A DNA stretch of 64,000 bases. Source: Cohaesibacter gelatinilyticus (GTDB lineage Bacteria > Pseudomonadota > Alphaproteobacteria > Rhizobiales > Cohaesibacteraceae). The position numbers and the translations under genes are program-made. Numbering within the stretch: position 1 is the first letter of the stretch; each line of letters opens with the position of its first letter. This document shows, one piece after another, positions 53,305 to 62,391 of the stretch. The DNA is taken from assembly GCF_900215605.1 (NCBI RefSeq), contig NZ_OBEL01000001.1:1116001-1180000 (forward strand). Reading direction: 5' to 3'. The notes below the pieces were generated by a model, which saw nothing but the letters and a program-made list of their open reading frames with translations, searched no databases and was not told the DNA's origin.

Positions 53305-56300
53305 TTATAGTCCAGCAAGTTGGGTTGCTTCGCCTAGCACCTGATCCATGACATGCAGGATCATATCGACGTCATTGGCTTCAATGGTCAAAGGTGGGCG
53401 GATCTTGAGGATATTATCTGCCGGTCCTTCGGTGCCCATCAGGATGCGATGGTCCCGCATGCGGTTTTTGACATAATCTGCCAGCTTGGTGCCAGGCTCA
53501 CGGGTCTCTCGATCGATGACCAGATCCAGGCCGACAAAGAGGCCATAGCCACGAACATCGCCAACGATGACATGCTTCTCCTGCAAGGCGCGCAGACCTG
53601 AGAGCAAACGCTCGCCCATCTGTTTGGCATTACCCATCAGGCCTTCATCATCAACGATGTCCAGCACTTCCTTACCAGTACGGCAGGATAGGGTGGAACC
53701 GCCAAAGGTGGAGAAATATTCTGGCCCTTGTGCGAAAGCGTCTGCAATCTCACGGGTTGTCACCAGCACACCAATCGGATGTCCATTGCCTATTGGTTTG
53801 CCCAATACAACGATGTCAGGTGAAGCTTCCTGCTCAGTGAAAGCGAAATAATAATCGCCCAAGCGCCCAAGACCGGTTTGTACTTCGTCGGCAATGCAGA
53901 CACCACCAGCAGCTCGAACATGCTCATAGACCTTGGCGAGATAGCCTTTGGGAGGGATGATCTGTCCACCGACAGATGGGAAGGTCTCGGCAATAAAACC
54001 TGCAAGCTTGCCGCTGCGTTCATTGATCCGCTCAATCGCTTCCTTCACCTGATCGGCGTAATGTGTGGCTCGCTGCTCGTCATCACGACGATAGGTGCCG
54101 CGGTAATCATCAGCGACATCCACCAACTGAACCCAATCAGGCTGACCAACGCCACCAGGGGCATTGAATTTGTACGCCGAAATATCGATCACACCCGTTG
54201 TATTGCCATGATAGCCATGGTTCGGCGTGACCATGTCCTTGCCACCGGTTTTTGCGCGTGCCAGACGCAAGGCAAGTTCGTTGGCTTCGGTTCCGGAGTT
54301 TACGAAGAAGACAACACCGAGATGATCTGGCATCTTGGACAGGATTTTATCAGCGAACTTGATCTGTGCCGGGTGGAGATAGCGGGTATTGGAATTCATC
54401 CGCTTGAGCTGATCAGCCGCAATGGCTTGGATGCGTGGGTGGGCGTGACCGACATGGGGCACATTGTTATAGCTATCCAGATATGCACGACCCCATTCAT
54501 CAAACAGATGATGCTTCCAACCCCGTACGAACATAACTGGGTCTGAGTAGGTCAGCTTCAAATTCTTGCCAAACTTCTCCCGTCGCTCCTGCAAAATAGA
54601 TGCTTTGGAGGTTGGCTGATAACAAATTGCATCATCAGCCAAGTTCAATAAAGCTGCCGGATTTGGGCAAATCTTGCTCCAAAGATCAAATTCGTCAGGA
54701 TTTGCAACGCCCGGCCAATCTTTGCCCATTGCCTCCACTGTGGTAGCCATTTGGAAATGAAGATGTGGGTCCCAACCACCATTCTCTTCCTGAGCGCCAA
54801 GCGCAGCAAAAGCTTCGCCTTTTTCAAGCATTTGTCCTGCTTCGAGATTGGAAATGGAAGCGGGCGCCAGATGGCCATAGAGAGTATAGAAGGCATCGCC
54901 CGCATCTGTTTCATGACGCAGCACGACCATGCCACCATAATCAAGTTCACCGTCACGGACCTCTACATGATGAACACTGGCGGCCACTGGGCTATGGACG
55001 GACGTGCCAGTAGGCATGAAGACATCAATACCCAGATGAACGGTCCGACGATTGCTCGCCTTCCATGGGCCGTTGTAAAAGGCGGCATCGGTATAAACCA
55101 GCCGTGGCTCTCCATAATGAGCGAGCCAGTCTTGATCCTTGAAACCGATATCGGCACCTAGCGTCGCAGCTTCCGCTTTGCTCATCTCAAAAGGGTTTTG
55201 CGGGTTTGCGCAAGCTTCAACTGACAAAGAGCCTATTGGCAGATCGCTCAATTCTTTGCCCATTACGGGCGCAAAACTGCCTCGGTTCTCAGTGAGCCAT
55301 GTCTGAATGGCTGGAGCTGTTGTGGTAACCGGGAAGCCGCAAGCAACACGAATAGCAAGAAGAAGTGACGCTGGCTCAATTTTGCTATTTTCCAGAAAGC
55401 GCCAGGCAGGGGCTTGAGAGATGGTCACATATGGATCGTCACTCTCCTGTGCCATTAGGGTCGAATTGACCACACTCACGGCCAGGCGCATGCGTAATAA
55501 CGGCCAAACCATCGCCAATTCTTGCTCAGAGAGAGGATAGCGTGCGTGATAGCCACAAGTGAGCGCGATGAGAGCTCCTTTGGGATCCTCATGATCCAGA
55601 ACGATATAGGCGGCTGCAATCGCCAAATCGCAAATACGCGGGGCAGCGCACATATCGCCCAGATCAATCATGCCCGAAATTTTCGGTGCCTCTTCGAGTG
55701 ATCCACTTACCAGAAGATTGTAATCATTGATGTCATTGTGAATGGCAACCGATGGCTGGTCTTCCAAAACAGGTTTGATCGCAGCAAAGTCCTGACAGAT
55801 TTGCTGTAACAGCTTGTGTCGAGCAGGATCGGTGATGGCAGAGAGCTCTTCATTGATCCAGCCCCCTTGCATCAGGTTCCATTTAAAGTCACGAGCCAAC
55901 GCAGGATGTTCGAAATCTGCAAGGGCTTCATCCATTTCACCCATCTTGGTGCCGAGATCTTCGATCAGAGCGCTACTATGCGGCTTGAAGGAGGCATAGA
56001 CCTTGCCTGTCCGCCATTCTTGTAGCCATACAATGCGCTCATCACCATTGTCATCAGCAACATGAATGAAGGCAGCACCATTTTGTGCAGGGATAAATCC
56101 TGGCGTTGGAAGATCTGGAGATTTGGATCGTATATGCGATAGCGCACGACACTGAAGATCAATCAAATCATCCTCACAACCAGGGTGCATGACTTTCAGG
56201 ATTGCAGAAATTTCGCCACTTACCCGAAAGTTCAGATCATATTCGCCATCCAGCTGATCCAGCTGGCCAGATACGCCCCAATGATCAGATAGAACTCGGG

Positions 56301-56328
56301 TCCAATGTTGATGTGGGATAATGTTCAT
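53305..56328 (-). CDS. Three-domain fusion: APH-type kinase, M23 peptidase and class III aminotransferase
   Basis: The 1007-residue protein has an aminoglycoside-phosphotransferase-like kinase (about 20-290, with HNDINDYNLL at 197-206 and IDLGD at 222-226), an M23/LytM domain (about 425-530) keeping HLGID (431-435), YGHL (484-487) and HLHF (522-525), and a class III PLP aminotransferase domain (about 590-1000) with PLP lysine K844 in GKPIGNGHPIG. No signal peptide is seen, so the peptidase would act in the cytoplasm. Related fusions are known in bacteria; in animals, related kinase and PLP domains act as hydroxylysine kinase and phospho-lyases. The substrate here is unknown. LysR lies convergent downstream. 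Confidence 0.85.
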   Translation of the reverse strand: MNIIPHQHWTRVLSDHWGVSGQLDQLDGEYDLNFRVSGEISAILKVMHPGCEDDLIDLQCRALSHIRSKSPDLPTPGFIPAQNGAAFIHVADDNGDERIVWLQEWRTGKVYASFKPHSSALIEDLGTKMGEMDEALADFEHPALARDFKWNLMQGGWINEELSAITDPARHKLLQQICQDFAAIKPVLEDQPSVAIHNDINDYNLLVSGSLEEAPKISGMIDLGDMCAAPRICDLAIAAAYIVLDHEDPKGALIALTCGYHARYPLSEQELAMVWPLLRMRLAVSVVNSTLMAQESDDPYVTISQAPAWRFLENSKIEPASLLLAIRVACGFPVTTTAPAIQTWLTENRGSFAPVMGKELSDLPIGSLSVEACANPQNPFEMSKAEAATLGADIGFKDQDWLAHYGEPRLVYTDAAFYNGPWKASNRRTVHLGIDVFMPTGTSVHSPVAASVHHVEVRDGELDYGGMVVLRHETDAGDAFYTLYGHLAPASISNLEAGQMLEKGEAFAALGAQEENGGWDPHLHFQMATTVEAMGKDWPGVANPDEFDLWSKICPNPAALLNLADDAICYQPTSKASILQERREKFGKNLKLTYSDPVMFVRGWKHHLFDEWGRAYLDSYNNVPHVGHAHPRIQAIAADQLKRMNSNTRYLHPAQIKFADKILSKMPDHLGVVFFVNSGTEANELALRLARAKTGGKDMVTPNHGYHGNTTGVIDISAYKFNAPGGVGQPDWVQLVDVADDYRGTYRRDDEQRATHYADQVKEAIERINERSGKLAGFIAETFPSVGGQIIPPKGYLAKVYEHVRAAGGVCIADEVQTGLGRLGDYYFAFTEQEASPDIVVLGKPIGNGHPIGVLVTTREIADAFAQGPEYFSTFGGSTLSCRTGKEVLDIVDDEGLMGNAKQMGERLLSGLRALQEKHVIVGDVRGYGLFVGLDLVIDRETREPGTKLADYVKNRMRDHRILMGTEGPADNILKIRPPLTIEANDVDMILHVMDQVLGEATQLAGL

Positions 56329-57047
56329 TGCGGGAGGCCTGATATGTGAAATTGTAAAAGCGCCGTAGACTGAGAGCTACTTTTAGCAATTTTTATGTGA
56401 TGCTGTTCTAGGGCAGAATGTTGTGTTCATCTCTTGAAGAGGTGTCATTTCGACCGACATATGTACAACGCATCTCGTGCAACAGCTTGAGGATTTTGGT
56501 GCTGTTATTAGATCGGTCATGTAATCGCAACTATGATTGAGCCAGAGGGATGCAAGAGGACTTGGAATGCACGTCGAACAACCGGATTTATGATTGTTGT
56601 ATCCATTATACTATTCGCAAATCGCACGAGATCAATCAACCACAACAGGTATTTTCATTTTACATAGCTGAATTCAAATCTGGGTAGCATCAGGGAGCAA
56701 GTAAGTGTGAGAATGAGCTCTTGTAATTGAAATTGATACTATTTTTAGAGGCTTGCATCAGAAAAGGAGTATTTGGCATCCAATGTCACAACATGCATAA
56801 ATGTCATGTCGATTGAACCGAATGAGATGTGTGAAGCTATTCTTGCGTAACGAAAGACATACCGAATCTCAGCATTGATGCTGTAATATCATTAGAGAAG
56901 GAGCATTCGATCAATGAATGGCCATGCAACTGCCACAAACTCAGGATGCTTTTTGCAGCAGTTGTAATATCGGGCAAATCTCTACCGAACGGTTCTTGAT
57001 CTTTACTTTCATTGCTCGGAGTTCATGTTTTCCCAATCTGATATTGA
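56329..57047. other. Long intergenic region between the fusion gene and batD
   Basis: This 719-base AT-rich region carries no credible protein. Short palindromic words exist, but none is a clear terminator. It should hold the promoter of the minus-strand fusion gene and the 3' end of batD. It could hold an undetected small RNA or a decayed gene; my six-frame reading found no recognisable segment. Confidence 0.4.
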
Positions 57048-58847
57048 TCAGGAGATGGTCGGATAAAGACCGGGTAGTATTGTTTTGTTTCCTGCTTTCT
57101 CTGGATGACCGAGTTCACGAAGGCATGTGAGAAGCGAACTGTTATTCCAGCTCGCATCGGTAGAATTCGGATCAAACAGGAGTTGCTCCAACGTCAAGAT
57201 CTCGCTTTGTAGTTTTGCGTTCTGCCGCTGATGAGGGGCCAGTCGAAGCCAAGTCATGAGGGCTTCGTAGCTTTTGTTCGGTTGTCCGCTTTTCACCACA
57301 CGGATCAGCAGTTTCCTTGCATTGACCTGCTTGTCTGAAGAGTTGGAGACTGCGGGTTTGGCACCGTATTTCATCGCCACTCTGCGCTGAGCACGCTTCC
57401 TGGACACAGAAGGGGAACGAGTGCTTTGCCAGCTATATGCGCCAATCGCAAGGACTGCCAGACCTCCCGCCAACAGGCCCCATTGTAATGGAGAAAGGCC
57501 TCCCAGCCATCCGAAGGCTTCCAGGTTTCCGAATGACTGGGAGGTGCCGGTATCGTCCACGGATGTGGAAGCAGGGCTCGATACCGGCTGCGGGGATTTT
57601 GACAATGGGGCTGCACCCTCTACCTGAATGGTTTGAGCGGGCAAAATTGCGGTTTGTTCCTTATTGTTTTTGGTGTCGAGCCAATTCACTCGAATTTCTG
57701 GAAGAGTGATTGTCCCTCCTTGGGTGGGAACAATCGACACGAGGACATCTTTGCGAGCAATGGTTCCATCATTGGTCTGCACCAAGTCTGTCTTGCTATC
57801 GTCGACATATAGCTTTACGCCGCTTGCTTGCCCCAAATCGAGGTCTGGCAGTTGCTCCGGGCGGGCACCAAGGGCAAGCAGACTGATGCGGCGTGTAATG
57901 GCCTCACCAACTTTGAAGGTCGGGTTGTCCTTCGTCCATTCTGCTTTCAATTGCACGGCTTTGGCAGGCAAGAACCAGTTGTTACTCTGGGCTGAGCCAT
58001 TAGGGTTGGCCAGAACATCGATGGATACGCTATCAGAGCGAACCTTGAATGGCTTACCGGATTGGAACATGCGTCCAATACCGAAGTTTCGCATCATGGA
58101 ACTTCCAAACCCAAAGTCATCAAAGAAGGGGTCACGCTTCTGACGAGGGTCGGGGATGCTTCCTTTGAGTACGAAGGGCGGCAATGTCAAGGAGCCAGCC
58201 TTTTGTGGTCGAAGCATATAATCACGTTTAATGATCGTAACAGGACGCCCGTTCCGAACCACTTGAGAAGAACGATCTTCACCCAATTGAGAAAGTTCGA
58301 AACCATCGCCCTGAGGGGCGATCAGACCAGCATCTTGAAAGGCTTGATCTGTTTCGATGCGGATAGTCAACGGGATTTCGCTGAACACATAATGCTGACC
58401 AGGTTCAATTGAAGCAGTGACCGACACCCCGTTGATACCAATTGCCTTGGGTGCTGCGCTTGCACCCAGAACTTTGATTGATGTTTTTTCACTGCTCACA
58501 TTGCCTGCCTGCAAGGCAGGAATGGTCAACTCGCCTTTCTTCTTTGGGGAGAGAGTGACAATCCAGCTTTTCTTGTCAGTCCGACGGCCATTGATGATTT
58601 GCGTCTGGCTTGACTGCGAAGTGCCTTGTACCTTGAAGTCCTGCGACAGTGGACCAAGGTCTGGTTGACTTGCATTTGTATCCTGGGTGCTAAGGATCAG
58701 TTGAAAACTATCACCCATAGCCACAATTGAACTATTTACCCGAGCTTGCAGTCCTGCTGCCCAACCATTCTGGATCATGCCAGCTGCTAGAATGGCAGCC
58801 AGTGCAGTAGATTTTAGCCATGTTTTTGATGGTCTTGACTTGATCAT
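57048..58847 (-). CDS. batD: BatD-like protein
   Basis: The product (about 599 residues) has a signal peptide (LKSTALAAILAAGMIQNGWAA), a large beta-rich periplasmic part with the BatD-like segments LQARVNSSIVAMGDSFQL and FELSQLGEDRSSQVVRNG, and one membrane segment near 460 (LLAGGLAVLAIGAYS). Its C-terminus is cytoplasmic. The frame continues upstream; the ATG at 58847 gives a proper signal peptide. BatD works with the VWA proteins BatA and BatB encoded next door. Function (aerotolerance) is by analogy to Bacteroides and unproven in alphaproteobacteria. Confidence 0.82.
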   Translation of the reverse strand: MIKSRPSKTWLKSTALAAILAAGMIQNGWAAGLQARVNSSIVAMGDSFQLILSTQDTNASQPDLGPLSQDFKVQGTSQSSQTQIINGRRTDKKSWIVTLSPKKKGELTIPALQAGNVSSEKTSIKVLGASAAPKAIGINGVSVTASIEPGQHYVFSEIPLTIRIETDQAFQDAGLIAPQGDGFELSQLGEDRSSQVVRNGRPVTIIKRDYMLRPQKAGSLTLPPFVLKGSIPDPRQKRDPFFDDFGFGSSMMRNFGIGRMFQSGKPFKVRSDSVSIDVLANPNGSAQSNNWFLPAKAVQLKAEWTKDNPTFKVGEAITRRISLLALGARPEQLPDLDLGQASGVKLYVDDSKTDLVQTNDGTIARKDVLVSIVPTQGGTITLPEIRVNWLDTKNNKEQTAILPAQTIQVEGAAPLSKSPQPVSSPASTSVDDTGTSQSFGNLEAFGWLGGLSPLQWGLLAGGLAVLAIGAYSWQSTRSPSVSRKRAQRRVAMKYGAKPAVSNSSDKQVNARKLLIRVVKSGQPNKSYEALMTWLRLAPHQRQNAKLQSEILTLEQLLFDPNSTDASWNNSSLLTCLRELGHPEKAGNKTILPGLYPTIS

Positions 58848-58863
58848 GAGACTGTCTTTCCAT

Positions 58864-60870
58864 TTAGCGTTGGTTGGCACGGAGGCGGGAATAGTGTTGA
58901 CGGATACGAGCGCGGAGTAATCCTGACGGATCATCAGGAACACGGCGGAGTTGCTGTTCAACGGCCTGATTGAGAGGTTTTGAGTGTGTGCCTGCAATGT
59001 CTGCTTCTACTTGCTCTTCCTGTTCATGATCAGAGTTTCCATCAAACATGTCGGAGACCAGTTTTGAGAGCAGGTCTTTGTCTTGCTGTCGGCTTTCCTG
59101 ATCCGAGCGGCCTGTCGCTTGATTTTCAGTCTGCTGATCCTGATCTTTCTGACCTTGCTGCTGATCCTGACTCTTCTGACCTTGCTGCTGATCCTGACTC
59201 TTCTGACCTTGCTGCTGATCCTGACCCTTCTGGCCTTGCTGCTGATCCTGATCTTTCTGGCCCTGCTGTTGGTCCTGACTCTTCTGGTCTTGCTGCTGGT
59301 CCTGACCCTTCTGGCCTTGCTGCTGATCCTGACCTTTCTGGTCTTGCTGCTGGTCCTGACCTTTCTGGCCTTGCTGCTGATCCTGACCTTTCTGGTCTTG
59401 CTGCTGATCCTGTTTCTGGTTTTGCTGTTTTTGTTCTTGTTGTTTCTGCTGTTCAAGAAGCTTTGCAATCAGATCACGATTGAACTTTGCGTCCTCACTG
59501 TCTGGATGACGATTGAGATAATCATCATAAGCCTTCAACGCGCCTTCGAGATTGCCAGACTTGGCCAAGGCATTGCCAAGATTGTAGCCTTGATCCTGAC
59601 CATTGACGGACGCATAGCTTTGGGCTGCTTTTGCATAATCACCTGCGCGATAGAGCGCGGCCGATTTCCAGTCTTTTTTCTCAAAAGACGCTGCAGCGCC
59701 TGCGAAGTTCTTGGCCTTGAATGCGGTTTCACCTTGTTGATCTCTGGTCTGCCAAAGATCTTTCCAAACAGACTGATTACTTGAGGAGGCCGTGATTACA
59801 GATGCTGCTGCAGTTTCAGGTTGAACCATTGTGCCGGCCAAAGTGAGAGCAAGAACAAAGACCAAGCCGCGACGAAATGCGAAGGCTGCAAACAGAACAG
59901 GGAGAACCAGAAGCCAATAGCCCATATCGACCCAACTATCCGCCTTGAAATCATTCGCCTTGCCAGCCTGGGTATAGTCAGATTTTGATTTGGGAAGTAA
60001 CTGATCCAAGTCTTGTGAGCCTGCAGTCAAGATTGCCATCTGTCCTCCTCCAGCTTTCGCCAGATTGGTCAGAGCTTTCACAGGAACTTTGGTGACAAAG
60101 GTTTCACCCTTACGGTTGGCTATTGCCTGACCATTTGACGTCTGAAGAGTTGCGCCTTTCTCTGTACCAACGGCAAGCACGGATAGTTCGAACCCGGCAC
60201 TGTTGAGAGCTGTAGCTGCTTTCATGCTGGCTTTGGGGTCGTTACCCATATCATCTGCCAGCAGAATGACCTTTCCGCTCGTTGCACCAGCGCGTTGCAA
60301 CAGATTGGTTGCTTCATCCAGTGCCAAATCCAGGCGATTGCCAAGAACCGGCATCAGATTGGTGGATAATTCTGGCAACATCTGTTCAATCACCTTGGGA
60401 TCATTTGTCAATGGAGTGGCAACAAAAGGAGCATCGGAATAAATGACCAAACCACGATCATCCCCTTGAGTGCGTTCGAGAATATCGCGCAGTTTATGGC
60501 CTGCTCTTTTCAGACGACTTGGAGACAAGTCATCGGCATTCATTGACTGAGCCAATGACAAAACCATCACCACCGGCTCCCCGCCTGAAAAGGATGGGAT
60601 GTCACTCTTTTGCCAGCTTGGTCCTGCCATGGCTGTGATCAACAATGCAGAAAGAACGGCAAAGCCAAGCGGAAAAAGGCGTGATTTCTTCTGCTGTTTG
60701 CCTGAGAGCGATAGATGGGCGAGCAAATGGGGGTCGATATATTTGCTCCAATTGTCTTGCGATCCGGTTAGGCTGGCTTTGAAAAGAGCAATCGTTGCCA
60801 ACCCTGCTGGAATGAGCGCCCAAAACCAGTCCGGGCGCAGGAAATGGAATGTCTGTGGGAGTAGGGACAT
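58864..60870 (-). CDS. BatB/BatC-like fusion with VWA, TPR and Gln-rich repeat
   Basis: The 668-residue protein has membrane segments near the N-terminus, a VWA domain (about 85-280) and another membrane segment near 325, then a TPR-like region (about 400-470; GYNLGNALAKSGNLEGALKAY) and a Gln/Asp/Lys-rich tail. The VWA MIDAS site is degenerate: the DxSxS position reads SLAQS (VLSLAQSMNADD), so metal binding is probably lost. The tail holds ten 9-residue repeats of the form DQQQGQKGQ. BatB and BatC are fused here, though they are separate in some organisms. It ends with SHYSRLRANQR-like basic residues. Confidence 0.85.
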   Translation of the reverse strand: MSLLPQTFHFLRPDWFWALIPAGLATIALFKASLTGSQDNWSKYIDPHLLAHLSLSGKQQKKSRLFPLGFAVLSALLITAMAGPSWQKSDIPSFSGGEPVVMVLSLAQSMNADDLSPSRLKRAGHKLRDILERTQGDDRGLVIYSDAPFVATPLTNDPKVIEQMLPELSTNLMPVLGNRLDLALDEATNLLQRAGATSGKVILLADDMGNDPKASMKAATALNSAGFELSVLAVGTEKGATLQTSNGQAIANRKGETFVTKVPVKALTNLAKAGGGQMAILTAGSQDLDQLLPKSKSDYTQAGKANDFKADSWVDMGYWLLVLPVLFAAFAFRRGLVFVLALTLAGTMVQPETAAASVITASSSNQSVWKDLWQTRDQQGETAFKAKNFAGAAASFEKKDWKSAALYRAGDYAKAAQSYASVNGQDQGYNLGNALAKSGNLEGALKAYDDYLNRHPDSEDAKFNRDLIAKLLEQQKQQEQKQQNQKQDQQQDQKGQDQQQGQKGQDQQQDQKGQDQQQGQKGQDQQQDQKSQDQQQGQKDQDQQQGQKGQDQQQGQKSQDQQQGQKSQDQQQGQKDQDQQTENQATGRSDQESRQQDKDLLSKLVSDMFDGNSDHEQEEQVEADIAGTHSKPLNQAVEQQLRRVPDDPSGLLRARIRQHYSRLRANQR
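59140..59409 (-). repeat. Ten tandem 27-bp repeats encoding DQQQ(G/D)QK(G/S/D)Q
   Basis: Within the BatB/C gene the DNA unit of 27 bases repeats ten times without gaps, varying at two amino-acid positions (G/D and G/S/D). It encodes a Gln-rich disordered tail. Copy number could change by slippage or recombination. A high-identity overlapping frame on the plus strand is a by-product of the repeat. Confidence 0.93.
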
Positions 60871-60871
60871 G

Positions 60872-61906
60872 TTATTCTCCTGCTATTTGAGGGTTGGAAC
60901 GGGTGGTGAGTGACCGGATGAGGGCTGGCATTGCTATGATCAGTCCCATAAGCGCCATCAGGGCCAAAGCCAGGCCTGCTGGCCAGAAAAAGAGAGCGAC
61001 TTCCGGACGAACATGAAGTGGGTCGCCGCTAACTGGCTCGAGCTTGTTGATGTCCTCATAGATTGCTGCCAGTCCGGCGACATCAGTGGCGCGGAAATAT
61101 TTGCCCCCGGTTTCTGCTGCGATCTCACGCAGGGTCCCTTCGTCCAGATCCTGTGAAGGGTTCACCAACTGACGACCAAAAGCTGTATTGACCGCACGCG
61201 CTTCACCTCCAACACCGATGGTGTAGATGCGAATACCCAATTCCTTTGCCAGAGCAGCTGCCTTGAGTGGTTCCATGACACCTTCGTTGCTCGCTCCATC
61301 AGTAAGCAGGATCAGAACACGTCCTTTGGCAGGTCGATCTTTCAAGCGCTTTACAGAGACTGCGATTGCATCGCCGATGGCTGTTTTCTGACCGGTCAAG
61401 CCAACCTGGGCCTGATCAAGCAGTTCACGCACCACCTGACGATCAAAGGTGAGAGGTGCTTGCAGATAGGCGCGATTGGAAAAGAGCACAAGCCCAACCC
61501 GGTCTCCTTTGCGACGATCAATAAAATCGTCAGCCGCTGCCTTCACTACATCCAGTCGGGTTGCCCGGCGTCCATTGAGAGCAAAGTCGTCTTGCTCCAT
61601 CGAACCGGATAAGTCGATGGCCATCATGATGTCCCGACCCTCGGCAGGGAGTGGGACTTCGGGGCCGACGAAAGCGGGACGGACGAGGGCACCAACCAGC
61701 AGAAGCCAGATAAGGCTGGACAGGAGCCCGCGCCATATAGAGGTTTTGGCTATATTGTTGCCGGAAGCGCGATTGGCAAAAAGCTGGTTGAAAAACGGGA
61801 CCATAAGTGCACCAGCCTGAGAGGGAGCAATCGGCTTGGCAAGTTTGCGAATAATCAGGGGCAGAGGTAGAAGGAGAAATGCCAATGGCCATAGAAAAGT
61901 GATCAT
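60872..61906 (-). CDS. batA: BatA-like VWA protein
   Basis: The 344-residue protein has two N-terminal membrane segments, a VWA domain (about 90-270) and a C-terminal membrane segment (about 308-330). Its MIDAS motif is intact: AIDLSGSMEQDD. The ALNGRRATRLDVVK segment follows, as in BatA. It overlaps the DUF4381 gene by ATGA and precedes batB by one base, so translation is coupled. It likely works in a membrane complex with MoxR and BatB/D. Confidence 0.9.
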   Translation of the reverse strand: MITFLWPLAFLLLPLPLIIRKLAKPIAPSQAGALMVPFFNQLFANRASGNNIAKTSIWRGLLSSLIWLLLVGALVRPAFVGPEVPLPAEGRDIMMAIDLSGSMEQDDFALNGRRATRLDVVKAAADDFIDRRKGDRVGLVLFSNRAYLQAPLTFDRQVVRELLDQAQVGLTGQKTAIGDAIAVSVKRLKDRPAKGRVLILLTDGASNEGVMEPLKAAALAKELGIRIYTIGVGGEARAVNTAFGRQLVNPSQDLDEGTLREIAAETGGKYFRATDVAGLAAIYEDINKLEPVSGDPLHVRPEVALFFWPAGLALALMALMGLIIAMPALIRSLTTRSNPQIAGE

Positions 61907-62391
61907 GCGTGCCTCCTGATCCAGAGTTCAACGGTATCCAGTATTTGAGTAGGAGATGGGTCAAGGTCGCTGACCTTGGCAGCATATGGGGCTTGTGCAA
62001 GGAAAGTTGCGAGGGCCGGCGCCATGCCTTTCTCGCCCTCACTCAGGAACGTTGCCCATCCATGGCCACTTTGGGTGGCTATTTCAGCGCCATTTTGTTT
62101 GAGAGTTATGCGATGAAGGAGAACGGAAAGATCTGTCGCCAGATGCAAGAGATTTGAGGGATCCTTGCCGAATTGCTGACGCAACGCATCGACTTCTCTC
62201 AAGGCGGCATGGCGCACAGTGCGGCGGCGCAGATACAATCCAAATGTTGAGACGCAAAGGAGTGTCACAGATGCTCCAATCAATATCCACCAGCCTGGAG
62301 CCAGAGGCCACCAAGAGATGGCTTCACTTGGGAGGTGAATATCACGCAATGCCTCTAGTTGGCTTTGAAGTTCGGGCGAGAGTTGCTTCAT
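61903..62391 (-). CDS. DUF4381 membrane protein
   Basis: The 162-residue protein has one membrane segment (WWILIGASVTLLCVSTFGLYL) and a conserved cytoplasmic tail with HLATDLSVLLHRITL. DUF4381 genes sit between DUF58 and batA in many MoxR/Bat operons, and no biochemical role is known. It overlaps DUF58 and batA by ATGA on both sides, showing tight co-translation. Confidence 0.88.
   Translation of the reverse strand: MKQLSPELQSQLEALRDIHLPSEAISWWPLAPGWWILIGASVTLLCVSTFGLYLRRRTVRHAALREVDALRQQFGKDPSNLLHLATDLSVLLHRITLKQNGAEIATQSGHGWATFLSEGEKGMAPALATFLAQAPYAAKVSDLDPSPTQILDTVELWIRRHA

Noticed and set aside
59140-59409. CRISPR-like regular array
   Set aside because: The 27-base units are directly adjacent, have no spacers and keep a protein reading frame, so this is a coding minisatellite.
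59083-59784. Hydrophobic plus-strand frame opposite the repeat of BatB/C
   Set aside because: The Leu/Ile-rich sequence is an artefact of reading the Gln-rich repeat in antisense.
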